Shown here: in pieces, positions 10,263 through 20,352 of the stretch
How the letters are laid out: every line of letters begins with the position of its first letter
Numbering within the stretch: position 1 is the stretch's first letter
NCBI GenBank assembly: GCA_022225965.2
Contig: JAKJXP020000140.1
Coordinates: forward strand, 30,339 to 94,338
Source: Diatrype stigma
Lineage: Eukaryota; Ascomycota; Sordariomycetes; Xylariales; Diatrypaceae
Length of the DNA: 64,000 bases
Direction of reading: 5' to 3'
Made by a program: the position numbers and the translations under genes
The notes under the pieces: model-generated
The model's input: the letters and a program-made list of their open reading frames with translations, nothing else
Database searches by the model: none
Told to the model about the DNA's origin: nothing

Positions 10263-11005
10263 CGGAACTATGAACTTTGAAGCGAGTGACTGCGACTGCT
10301 ATAGTCGCCTTGAAGCGAATGGCAATTAGGACGATAAAGACATTAAGCATTAAGAGCTATGAAGCAAAACTGAGGCAGGCATGAGAAGGTAAGAAAGATC
10401 GTGAACTTTGAAGAAAAACTTATATTGGAGTCAGGGGAGGCAACTGTCACGATTTCATGCTAGGAGTCGGTGCCTGGCCTAGAAGCTTGGCAAAAAGATT
10501 TGACGGTAGCTACATTGAGACATGTCCGATGAGGATTTTGATTAGACACAGTGATAATACCAATGCAGTAACTTGGTAGTAGTTATACGACGTGATTAGA
10601 GTTCACGAGAGATAGATAAAGCGTGTATCGTCGTAAGTACATGAGCAGGTTGCCCTATGTTGTCCCGATTCGCATGATATAGTCCATCAATAGCACCTGG
10701 AGCTTAGGGCCCCTTTTCCAATCAGGGGATTGCTGCCAAGCGATTTTGGGAGCCCCGTTCATTGCAATCTAGGCCACCACCCACCCACCAAATTTAAAGA
10801 GACTTTGGTTTCACGGAGATACAGTATTTGGTATATGTTGTTGATGAATGATACGTACCTACTATAATACCAGTGTTACGACATCTCTCTTCATCCCAAA
10901 CTCGGCGGGTTTCCTTCCTGAACTCGCCGCCGTTTGAAACTCATCCCTATCCTTACTAGAGAGCTGGTCGGGTGCGAGGATATCTGTCTACATCGCATCT
11001 CCCGT
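10263..11005. other. Intergenic, no gene seen
   Basis: About 740 bp between the protease homologue's start and the 3' end of the GH43 gene. No supported gene or strong repeat; presumably the promoter of the former. Confidence 0.5.
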
Positions 11006-13369
11006 CTAAGATTCGAAAATCTTGATCTCGGAGAAATCAGCGGGATCAAGGACCGGCTCCCCATTCCCGAAGGAATAAATCCCAAACATGGCGCCGCAGA
11101 ATGCGCCGCCCACCGGAGGCATGACGGTCAGAGCTTGCGCCGCGACGTCAAAGCTATGGTCCTCGCCGCCGCCGCCGGCGCCTAAAGCCAACTTGAGCGT
11201 ATAGGTTGATGGGGACGCCTCGATACTTAGGGACGTTATCGTGTCCGCGAATCGCAAGCCTTGAGAGCTGTGGCTTGAAGTCTATTACAGCATCATGAGT
11301 ACCAATACTCAAGAGACTACCAATGACTGACCGAGATATAAGCGAATGCTTACGTTGAACTCGCCAGCCTTGCCCGCTGGCCCCCGGAAGATAACCGTCT
11401 TGACACACTCGCCGCTATCGCTCACAGCTAGTCGGACGCCGATAGAAGCGAACGAGTACTGGCTCCACCACAGCACGACGCCGGCCTCGTATCCAAGCTG
11501 CCTTGGATCGAACTGCATCTTTGCGCTGAATGTCTCGCGGTACGACGACTGCTTCCTCAAGAGCATGGCCGGTGCCTCTGGGCTCGCGAGGCCGTAGCAA
11601 TTGCCGTATATACGGAGGTGGCCTGGGCGCTCCGTCAGGGTGTAACACTTCTTCATCGGAGTATCTGTAAGAGGAAACATCCCATGTCAGGTGGCTTTTT
11701 TCGATCGAGGAAGTTGGCAGAACGGGAAACTGGGCAGCAGACTCTTGTGATACCACCCCAGTTCTAACTCCTTTTCACCGTCAAGAGCGGCCTGCCACTT
11801 CACATCTCCAGGTCTTTGCTCTTGTGCCAGGAGTTGCTTCACGGCGTCTCGGCCTCGGGTCCGCAGTCTGATGTTCTTCCCGTCGTTGAAGACAGGCCAG
11901 TCGTCCACCCAGTCTACTTTGACGAGGAACGTCTCGCGTCCTGTTCCATCGTCCTAGTTGGTAAGCCTTCCCATGGACCCGAACAGAGTTATAAACACGC
12001 CAGGCGCGGCGGACGAACCGAGTTGGGGCTCCAAGTACTCCCCGTCTACCTTTACCGGCCGCACGCCGAGGAACACCGCCCACCATCTGCCTTGGCCGTC
12101 CGCAAATACATCCGCGTGTCCCGTGCGCTGAACTTCCTCGTCGGGTCCGTTGAACCATAACGGCCGTCCCTGGGCCTGCCACTGGTCACGAATTTGGGTT
12201 AATAGCAATTACTCACCCATCGCGAATAACGCACTATTTTCTCCCAAATAGCACAGAGCAAACATGTGAGTGCTCAAACATGTGAGTGCTCAAACATGTG
12301 AGTGCTCGCCGGGAGAGGCAATGTGGAATTTCACTTACCGGCCCGTACGGTCCCTCTGTGCTCCGAAACACCCACTCCTGATGTCCGGCCTCGGTGCCGC
12401 CCTCGGCCGTGAATAGGTAGTAGTACCTGCCACGGCGCAGGATGTGGGAGCCCTCGGCGATGCCGTAGGGCGAGGCGCGGATGGCGCGGGGCGGCGTCAG
12501 GGTGCGGCCTGTCGCGAGGTCGATCTCCGAGACATGGATGGCGAAGTCCTTCAGCTTAGATCCGGGTGGGCGCACCGCGAGGCGCATCGTCGTGCTCAGG
12601 TAAACCTTCCCGTCCTTGTCGTCATCCCAGAAGAGCTAAACGTGTGGGTAGGGTGGTGTAAGTGAATTAATATACCAACTTTTTACCGCGCTGATCTACA
12701 AAGATAGGGGGGGTGTGCGGGGAGGTAAGTCAGACAAATAAGACAAACGTACGTCTTGGTCGAAGCCTGGATTGTCGAAGTATACCGGGTCGGACCAGGC
12801 GCTCTGGTCCCATATATTGTCCGTGTAGACGTAAAAGCCGCGCGGGAAGATGCGTTCCTTGAAATTCCCGCCAAACAGTCAGTCAACCAACAAATGCATA
12901 TATATATCACAGAGCGTGCCGCCCCGCCGATGCTACTCCCCGCCCCTAATCGGAGCTTTTCACGTAGAAAGACACACTTATATGAAACCAATCCACGTAC
13001 ATCTGTAGCCGGACGGTACCTCTGGAAGAGCCCGTTGGCGAGGTACCAGCGCCTCTCCCGGGGCCGGTACCGCAGGGTGCTGGCCCAGCTGCCGGCGCCG
13101 GGCTCCGGGGTGCGCAGCTCGATCTGGCTCCGGCGCGTGAGGGCGTGGCCGATGAGCCGCCAGTTGACCAGGTCCGTGGATGTGTAGATGGCGCAGCCCG
13201 GGAAGTACTCGAAGGTCGAGGTGCTGAGGAAGTACGTTGTCGGCGCGGTCTCGGTCGCCGGCACCACGCATACCGTCGGGTCCGGGTTGAAGCCCCGGAT
13301 CACGGGATTCTCGAAGGTGAAGGTGGCGGTTGCATCTCCTTTTTCTATTTCTTCCCCTTCGACGGCCAT
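11006..13369 (-). CDS. Glycoside hydrolase family 43 (beta-xylosidase/alpha-L-arabinofuranosidase type), probably intracellular
   Basis: A 572-residue enzyme in seven exons (minus): 13001-13369, 12753-12857, 12339-12635, 12019-12181, 11743-11940, 11354-11664 and 11006-11281. All phases join. The five-blade propeller carries the three GH43 acids: base Asp30 in RGFNPDPTV, Asp158 in GFDQD (joining to LFWDDDKDG), and acid Glu219 in IAEGSHIL. NTGH-like RTGHADVF and WWAVFLGVRP follow. The C-terminal beta-sandwich contains LTERPGHLRIYG and VMPPVGGAFCGAMFGIYSFG. No signal peptide is seen, so it likely acts on imported xylo- or arabino-oligosaccharides in the cytosol. The fifth intron uses a weak GTCTGC donor, chosen because it restores WYHKNTPMKK. 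Exact specificity is unknown. Confidence 0.88.
12266..12309. repeat. 15-bp tandem repeat inside a GH43 intron
   Basis: About three head-to-tail copies of aacatgtgagtgctc lie within the third intron of the GH43 gene. The unit contains the palindrome acatgt. It may be variable in length between isolates. Confidence 0.85.
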
Positions 13370-14157
13370 GGTCGGAGGTGGTGCCTCACGCTGGAGGGCG
13401 CGAAGGGATATTTATTTAAAGGATGGAATGATGGATGGATAGGATGATGACGAACTTCAACAGAAGTATTATCGCCTAAAAATGAAAAATACACATATCA
13501 CCACTACATGGAAACTACCGGTTCTCTCTGCATACCAAACAGACAGGAGCTGAGAACGTGTTATACCGGCATTGTGGAGACCGCGGCTGAGTCCTGAGGA
13601 GCTCGTCAACTTAAGCGCCTCCGGAGTATAATTTCCCATCAATCACCAACTAGCAGTACAGCCTGGCTAGGAGGTGGTAGGCTCCACCAACTTGATGGTA
13701 TCAATGTCAGGTTGCTTGAAATAATCGGCATTACTGTCTCGAATCGTGCTATTTGAGATCATCATGTTTCGTCTTCCGGGGTCGTCTCTGTCCGGTCATT
13801 GGATTTTCTATTCTAGAGTTGTAAACCACAACCCCTTGAACAAGGGGCATTTCACCAATCTCTATCCCGGCCTATCCCAGCTTAGTAATTCTTGACTCCT
13901 ACCGAATCTTCGACGGCAGCCTCACAGGCGATAGAGGTCAGAAACCTATCGGTTACCATTATATGAGCCGGTGTCTGGAGAGCAGAACACTTACTGACAT
14001 GGTACCACGACTATTACTACCCATCCTCGCTCACGCGATGCCCTTGCCTGTTCCCTCATAGATCCAAAGCCACCGTGAACTCCCAGAGCTATAGCAGCAT
14101 TTAGAGACCGCAATAAGCCGGCTCTTTACTGCATACACCGATAACAATTTGTAACTA
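13370..14157. other. Intergenic, no gene seen
   Basis: About 790 bp between the GH43 start and the 3' end of the LSM gene. No motif-bearing frame was seen; it should contain the GH43 promoter. Confidence 0.5.
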
Positions 14158-14618
14158 TTATCCGGAGAAGAAATCCCGGCGTCCAAAAGGCGATCGAGTC
14201 TTCATCTGGCTCACGAACTCCTCGGCCTCCATCTTGACGATGTACTCTCCTGGAATGACGATAAGGCCCAGGTATCTCGAGGTCATGTCGGCCGATACCA
14301 TCTCAGACCCGGGATCCGCGGTGGCCGCCAACTCGGCGAGCTTCTGCCTGGATGGTTGCCGGTACTCGTGGGTCAGCGAGAGGATGACATTACTGTTCTG
14401 CATGTATGACCTCCGGGTTAGCAGGTTGAGAACATCACATAGTAATAGTGCATGGTCGGGATACGTGGGATAGTAAACTAAGAAAGTGGTCTAACCGGGT
14501 CGGTGCACTTGAACGTTCCTACGAACATGCGGGAGTCCGTGGTATGAACTCGTAGTGTTTTGTTGATCAGGCTCTTGAGGAACGACTCTGCCCCCGCTTT
14601 CTCTTGGGCGGGATCCAT
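14158..14618 (-). CDS. LSM-domain protein, Naa38/Mak31-like NatC auxiliary subunit
   Basis: A 120-residue protein from complement(14496-14618) and complement(14158-14397), with a 98-bp intron in phase 0. The Sm fold is clear. Sm1 reads FLKSLINKTLRVHTTDSRMF and VGTFKCTDP, continuing over the junction into NSNVILSLTHEYRQP. Sm2 reads SRYLGLIVIPGEYIVKMEAE. The Ile-Pro-Gly-Glu (IPGE) and R-x-LG-x-I-x-IPG pattern is characteristic of the LSMD1/Naa38 branch, a small subunit of the ribosome-associated NatC N-terminal acetyltransferase, rather than the canonical Lsm2-8 RNA ring. A general Lsm function cannot be excluded. It lies head-to-head with the Rad2 gene about 820 bp away. Confidence 0.82.
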
Positions 14619-15440
14619 GCTTTAGGAAAGATACGGATATGGATATTTCGAGTCACATCACATTGATTGTATGTTCCGTGGTGAGGAAGGCTGAACATCG
14701 AAGCTCATAGATCAACGGAAGCAGGTGTGTATAGTATGCATTGTGTCGGGTGTGTGCTGGTTGACGATTCCCGAGTCTATCCAAGGCTATCATTATAGGT
14801 ATTATAGGACGTCCAGTGTTTGCTGGTTGATTGGTATAGCTTTAGCTGGTTGGCGGGGTTTATCGATAGGTGGGTGACGGTGACATTGTACATACATACA
14901 CCCAAACCAGCACGACCGGGAAGCAGCTGCAACCACTAATTGTTGCCCCCTGTCACGCGACTTCGCGCGTCGGCCACTGCTTACGGGTTACCTTAGCGCT
15001 TAGTTAGTTACCTAGGCAGCTAGGCAGGCACTGTAGCTCTAGCGTCGAGTCATCGTCATCGTCATGAATGCGTACAAGCAGGCAGGCAATAGCAGCCCGG
15101 AGGCATGGCATGTACATTCTTCGAAGTCTAGGCAGAACCCCCCCCCCCCCCCCCAAACTTTACCTCTTGCGCTTCTAATCCCCCCCAGCAAGGGAGACCG
15201 AACATCTCGTGCTCCCAGGTATCTTGGACCTCGAACCCAGACAAGACACGCCTTTGTCCCTTAGCCCTTCAGAATTCGAGCCTCATTCACCTAGGCTCAT
15301 CTCCACGACCATGATCGACGAACACCATCTTCCTTTTCCTTGAGCGCTTCAGAGCGAACCATATCTAAGCCACCGATCCGCCCACACGCACATGAGCTCT
15401 TCCCACGGCGCGCCTCGTTATCGTCATTGTCACTGTCATC
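14619..15440. other. Divergent promoter region, LSM gene / Rad2
   Basis: An 820-bp bidirectional intergenic region. It contains repeated tagttagttacctaggcagc-like low-complexity sequence (about 14998-15035), a cgtcatcgtcat run just before 15065, and a 17-base poly-C tract at 15138-15154. No gene was seen. Confidence 0.55.
15138..15154. repeat. 17-base poly-C tract
   Basis: An uninterrupted run of seventeen C in the Rad2 promoter side of the divergent region. It is the same length as the tract in the GMC pseudogene at 5258-5274. Confidence 0.9.
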
Positions 15441-18400
15441 ATGGGTGTCAATGGTCTCTGGACCGTCATTCAGCCCTGCGCGCGGCCGACTAATCTCGCC
15501 ACCCTCAACCGTAAGCGATTGGCCGTGGACGCTTCCATCTGGATCTACCAGTTCCTGAAAGCCGTGCGCGACAAGGAAGGCAATGCATTGCGCAACTCGC
15601 ATGTCGTCGGCTTCTTCCGTCGAATATGCAAGCTGCTGTGGTTCGGAATCCAACCCGTCTTCGTCTTCGACGGTGGCGCCCCCGCCCTGAAACGGCAGAC
15701 TATCAACAAGCGAAAGCGTAGGAGAGAGGGCCGTCGCGATGATGCCGTGCGCACGGCCGGTAAGTTGCTTGCCGTCCAGATGCAGCGCGCCGCGGAAGAG
15801 GAGGGCGAGAAGAGGCGGAAGAGGCTCGAACTTGAGCAGCAGGGCACGCGCCCGGTCCAAGATGACGATGCTCTGGAGGAGTTACCCAGCGCCGATAAGT
15901 TAGTCTACGTTGATGAACTAGGAATGAACCAGAAAGAGCGGGAGAAGAGCAGGCGATTTTACAAGCAAGACGCATATCATTTACCCGAGCTAGATGGCAG
16001 TATCGCGAATATGGGGAGGCCTGAAGACCCGCGGATCATGAGCGTCGAAGAATTAGAAGAGTATGCCCGCCAATTCAACAGCGGCGAAGACATCAATCTC
16101 TACGACTTTAGTAAGATAGATTTCGAGGGCGAGTTCTTCAAGAGCTTACCGCCCGCCGATCGCTATAATATCCTCAACGCCGCGAGACTGCGAAGTCGCC
16201 TGAGAATGGGTCTGAGCAAAGAGCAGTTGGATACCATGTTCCCAGATCGAATGGCCTTCTCGCGCTTTCAGATTGAGAGGGTGAAAGAGAGAAATCATCT
16301 GACGCAGCGGCTAATGAAGGAAGCCGGGATGACTGGTACCGATCTCACATTGGGTGTAAATGGCCGTATCGCGGGTGAGAAAGACCGTGAGTATATTCTC
16401 GTGAAGAACGACGGCGCCGAAGGCGGTTGGGCCCTTGGCGTTGTGAGTAGAGAAAAGGATCAAGGAGAAATTCACAAACCTATCGATGTTGATGCCCTTG
16501 ACTTCCAGTATGAAGCCAAAGAGGAAGATAGCCTAGAAGATGAGGATGGATTCGAGGACGTTCCCATTGAAGGGCTCAACCGCTTGCCAAAAGTCGCTCC
16601 TCGTGCTGTCCAAGAAACACTTCCACAACGTAACCGCCTAGATGTCGCCCCACCGGACGAAGATGATGAGTCTCTGTTTGTTTCGGGTGACGCTACAAGG
16701 GCTGTTGATGACCTGTTTGGACCGGACAATGCGGATCAGACATTGGTCGATGATGAAGAAGAGGATATCACCCGAGCTATTGCTCTGTCCATGAAAACTC
16801 AGCATGGAGTAACCTCTCCGGGGCACGAAGAAGAAGATGAAGACGACGCAGAATTTGAGGATGTACCCGCCCCCGAATGGACTCAGAAAGCGACGGAGCA
16901 GTCCAAGCCAATCACCTCTGCAAGTGGCAGCATGATTGCGCACATCGTCAACAACAGAGCAAACGCTGCGATTCCAAAGCGGAAAGCTAGCGTTGCAGGT
17001 AGTGACAGTGACGATGACTTTCAATCAGCATTATCTAGGGCAAGGAAGAAGAAAAAGGCATCAACGCGGAAACCAGAAGTAGCTCCGCCGGTTGCCAACA
17101 ATCGAAATCCGTTCGGAGGACCCTTGCCCTTTGAAAAGCTAGACTGGAGATCTAGCATATTTGCCAGGCAGCCCGAAAGGCAGGAGAATAAGCCAGCTGC
17201 TGACCCTGAAGGCCCTCGCTTGAAGCCGCAGTCTGAAGATGAGCTTGCTGGTGGGTTTGAGCGAGAAGCAGGTGAAGACGAAGAGTCCCGGCCGTTGCCT
17301 CCCTGGATGATACAAGAGAACGACGATATCCGCGAGACTATGAAAGCACAGCGAGAATATGAGATAGAAATGAACGAAGCGGACCGTGAGGCTGCATTAG
17401 AGGAGGAAGCACGTCTTCGCAAAGAGGCTATCATCGAGATACAATCTTCCGATGACGAGAGTGATGTCGAATTCATTGACGCGCCACCCGCTCCAACTGC
17501 TGAAGAGTCGGTGCCTGTAGAAAAAGACACAAATACCCATCCTTTATCTCCAGCTACATTGACGCGGGTCAGCCCTCCCATACCTGATGATGAACACCAC
17601 GACGAGGATACTCGGCAGGCGGATATCATACAAAAGCAAACTACTGAAGCACAACCACTTGATGAAAGTGTCACAAGGCTAAGAGATACTTCTAAGTCGT
17701 CTTCACCCGAACCGCAATTCGAAGAGGTAGAAATAATGCAACCGCCAAGTGACGAGCCTACCAATGAAAATGTGGCTCGCAACCCATCACCGGACCCCGT
17801 ATCCGAGCCGGTACCGGAACCCCTACAGCAGTCCGAGGCCCCCGAAACAGACATAGTAGTAGATGGAAACGATGAAATCTTCGGCGCCGACGCCTTCGAC
17901 GACGAGTTCAGCGACCCAGAGGAGGAGGAGCTGCTCGCGCAGATGGCCGAGGAGGCCGAGGAGCACGCGCGGTTCGCCAGCCAGCTAAATCACCGACCGG
18001 AGCGGGAAAACCAGGAGGCGTACGAGCGGGAGCTGAAGGCGCTGCGGACGCAGCAGAAGAAGGACCGGCGGGACGCGGACGAGGTGACGCAGATCATGGT
18101 GTCCGAGTGCCAGGCGCTGCTGCGCTACTTCGGCATCCCCTACGTTACGGCCCCCATGGAGGCCGAGTCCCAGTGCGCCGAGCTCGTGCGCCTCGGCCTC
18201 GTCGACGGCATCGTCACCGACGACTCCGACACCTTCCTCTTCGGTGGCACCCGCGTCTACAAGAACATGTTCAACAGCAACAAGTTCGTCGAATGCTACC
18301 TCCTGAGCGACCTCGAGCGCGACCTGTCCCTCTCGCGCCACCAGCTCGCCCAGCTCGCCCAGCTCCTCGGCTCCGACTACGCCGAGGGCCTGCCCGGCGT

Positions 18401-19265
18401 CGGCCCCGTCACCGCCGTCGAGATCCTGTCGGAGTTCCCCGGGCCCGACGGGCTCGCGCGCTTCCGCGACTGGTGGCAGCGCGACGTGCAGCAGCTGCGC
18501 CCCGGCCTATCCGCGAAGGAGGCGGCGGCCGCGGCAGCGGCCGCCGACCAGGGCTCGCCCTTCCGCCGCAAGTTCCGCAAGGCCCAGGCCACGAAGCTCT
18601 TCCTGCCCCCGGGCTTCCCCAGCCCCGCCGTCGACGACGCCTACCTGCACCCCGAGGTCGACGCCTCGCCCGAGCCATTCCGCTGGGGCGTCCCCGACGT
18701 CGAAGGCCTCCGCGATTTCCTCATGGCTACCATCGGCTGGTCCCGCGAGCGCACCGACGAGGTCCTCGTCCCCGTCGTTCGCGACATGAACCGCCGCGAG
18801 GCCGAGGGCACCCAGAGCAACATCACGCGGTACTTTGGGGGCGGCGTCGGAGTCGGGGCTCGGTTGCCGCCGCCTGAGGCTCAAAGTGGTGGTGCTGGTG
18901 GTAATGGCGGTAATGGGAGAGGAGAAGCGTTCGCGCCCAGGCGCAAGGCCCCGAAGGCTAGCAAGCGCATGGCTGAGGCAGTCAGCAAGCTGCGCGAGAA
19001 GAGGGGTGGGCCTTCTTCTGGTGCTAGTACTGCCGCTCCATCTGATACCGTAGCAGAAGAGGCGGCAGGCGGGGCTGGTACTGCTGATGGTGGCGGTGAC
19101 GACGACGATGATGATCACGGGTATGTAGATGAAGATGGCGCCCAGACGAAGAATACGACGGCGGCAGGACAGCAAAAGGGCAAGGGCAAGGGTAAGGGTA
19201 AAGCTAAGAGTAGTAGAGGAAGTGGAAGAGGAAGAGGGAGAGGGAGAGGAGCCAAGACCACTTGA
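15441..19265 (+). CDS. rad2: DNA repair endonuclease, XPG/Rad2 (fission yeast Rad13) orthologue
   Basis: A single-exon 1274-residue structure-specific nuclease that makes the 3' incision in nucleotide excision repair. The start gives MGVNGLWTVIQPC, the invariant N-terminus needed for the active site; the N-region continues with VFVFDGGAPALKR. A long acidic spacer (about residues 110-870) separates it from the I-region: MVSECQALLRYFGIPYVTAP, MEAESQCAEL, VDGIVTDDSDTFLFGG and LGSDYAEGLPGVGPVTAVEI (helix-hairpin-helix). The spacer has Asp/Glu-rich stretches that could bind TFIIH or ubiquitin (for example EEEDITRAIALSMK, UIM-like). A PIP box QSNITRYF at about 1125-1132 predicts PCNA binding. The tail is KGKGKGKGK followed by RGRGRGRG, a basic nuclear-targeting end. 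Family length is usually 1000-1300. Confidence 0.96.
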   Translation: MGVNGLWTVIQPCARPTNLATLNRKRLAVDASIWIYQFLKAVRDKEGNALRNSHVVGFFRRICKLLWFGIQPVFVFDGGAPALKRQTINKRKRRREGRRDDAVRTAGKLLAVQMQRAAEEEGEKRRKRLELEQQGTRPVQDDDALEELPSADKLVYVDELGMNQKEREKSRRFYKQDAYHLPELDGSIANMGRPEDPRIMSVEELEEYARQFNSGEDINLYDFSKIDFEGEFFKSLPPADRYNILNAARLRSRLRMGLSKEQLDTMFPDRMAFSRFQIERVKERNHLTQRLMKEAGMTGTDLTLGVNGRIAGEKDREYILVKNDGAEGGWALGVVSREKDQGEIHKPIDVDALDFQYEAKEEDSLEDEDGFEDVPIEGLNRLPKVAPRAVQETLPQRNRLDVAPPDEDDESLFVSGDATRAVDDLFGPDNADQTLVDDEEEDITRAIALSMKTQHGVTSPGHEEEDEDDAEFEDVPAPEWTQKATEQSKPITSASGSMIAHIVNNRANAAIPKRKASVAGSDSDDDFQSALSRARKKKKASTRKPEVAPPVANNRNPFGGPLPFEKLDWRSSIFARQPERQENKPAADPEGPRLKPQSEDELAGGFEREAGEDEESRPLPPWMIQENDDIRETMKAQREYEIEMNEADREAALEEEARLRKEAIIEIQSSDDESDVEFIDAPPAPTAEESVPVEKDTNTHPLSPATLTRVSPPIPDDEHHDEDTRQADIIQKQTTEAQPLDESVTRLRDTSKSSSPEPQFEEVEIMQPPSDEPTNENVARNPSPDPVSEPVPEPLQQSEAPETDIVVDGNDEIFGADAFDDEFSDPEEEELLAQMAEEAEEHARFASQLNHRPERENQEAYERELKALRTQQKKDRRDADEVTQIMVSECQALLRYFGIPYVTAPMEAESQCAELVRLGLVDGIVTDDSDTFLFGGTRVYKNMFNSNKFVECYLLSDLERDLSLSRHQLAQLAQLLGSDYAEGLPGVGPVTAVEILSEFPGPDGLARFRDWWQRDVQQLRPGLSAKEAAAAAAAADQGSPFRRKFRKAQATKLFLPPGFPSPAVDDAYLHPEVDASPEPFRWGVPDVEGLRDFLMATIGWSRERTDEVLVPVVRDMNRREAEGTQSNITRYFGGGVGVGARLPPPEAQSGGAGGNGGNGRGEAFAPRRKAPKASKRMAEAVSKLREKRGGPSSGASTAAPSDTVAEEAAGGAGTADGGGDDDDDDHGYVDEDGAQTKNTTAAGQQKGKGKGKGKAKSSRGSGRGRGRGRGAKTT

Positions 19266-19345
19266 TCAATATGGACGACAGACACACACAGAGATAGAGA
19301 GGCAGGGAGGCAGACAGACAGGGATATGTGAGCCGGGTCGTCTCG

Positions 19346-19351
19346 AATAAA
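19346..19351 (+). terminator. Putative polyadenylation signal of Rad2
   Basis: A canonical AATAAA about 80 bp after the Rad2 stop codon. Position and orientation fit, but fungal poly(A) signals are loose. Confidence 0.4.
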
Positions 19352-20352
19352 TATACCGCCTAAGATATATGTTGTCTAGATATTCTCTCTCACATTCAAA
19401 ACGACCATGGAAAAACAAATGCTAGAATAAGAAATATCTTGAGGGAACTTGACAATATTTGCAGTGACAGTTACTAGGCAAAACATGTGGCATATGCGTA
19501 GTTTCTATCTGCAGGACGACTAGGTTGTACCGACCGAATGGTCCTCAAATACGTGGTGCGGATTCGCTTCTCCCAACTTACATGTGATCTTCTACGAATG
19601 CACCTATCCGAACGAAACGAAGCTGAGTCATCCAAGGACGTAGCAAATCACAAGACAGCAGCAAAGGAAACACCACGGCGAAAATATAACAACCAGACTG
19701 ACTCATCGGTCGGCATACTTAATTATTGATTCATGTAATGTTGTATTCATTCATAGTCCATGTCCCATGCCCATGCCCATGCCGATCCATACCCTTACTT
19801 TATTTTTCTGCGTCACCACTTCCCCCCAGAAGCACGAGAAGTGCCCTCGCCCTAGTGAATCATTCGTGTCCTATTACGCTGCTACACCACCACCTCTCCT
19901 CTGCTCTCTCGCGGGAGCATAGCGCCCACATGCTATTTATTAAGTGAAGGGATAAGTCCAAAAATGCAGAATGGGTCGTCGTTCGTCGATGCGCGCAAAC
20001 CCCAAGAAAGAAAACGATCACAATGGGCGCCTACTGACCCCGCTGAAAAGTCTATAGACCTATGCGAATGTCGTCGCTTTCCATTCCAAGAAAATGAGAT
20101 GGAAACTTGTGCGTGAGTGCGTGCGTGCCCTTCCCCTGATTTTTTGTGTCCCGTCCCCTGGTCGTGACCCGATGGTATCCCCGTCCGTAGTAGTATCTCC
20201 AAACGCCTTTGATGAATGAAAACTGGGAAGAAGAAATAGTAGTATGAATAATAATAAGTAGGGTCATTATCGTCTAGAGTGTAAGATCTGAAATATAAAG
20301 TTCGTAGGGTGATAGTACGGCATGGTGAAAGGCCCCATTCGAGAAAGCGCGT
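19352..20352. other. Intergenic, no gene seen
   Basis: About 1 kb between the convergent Rad2 and histidine kinase genes. Short open frames on both strands have no motifs. A small catgccc tandem run lies near 19765-19783. Confidence 0.5.

Noticed and set aside
18107..18877. 256-codon Arg/Pro-rich frame
   Set aside because: Out-of-frame shadow of the GC-rich Rad2 I-region.
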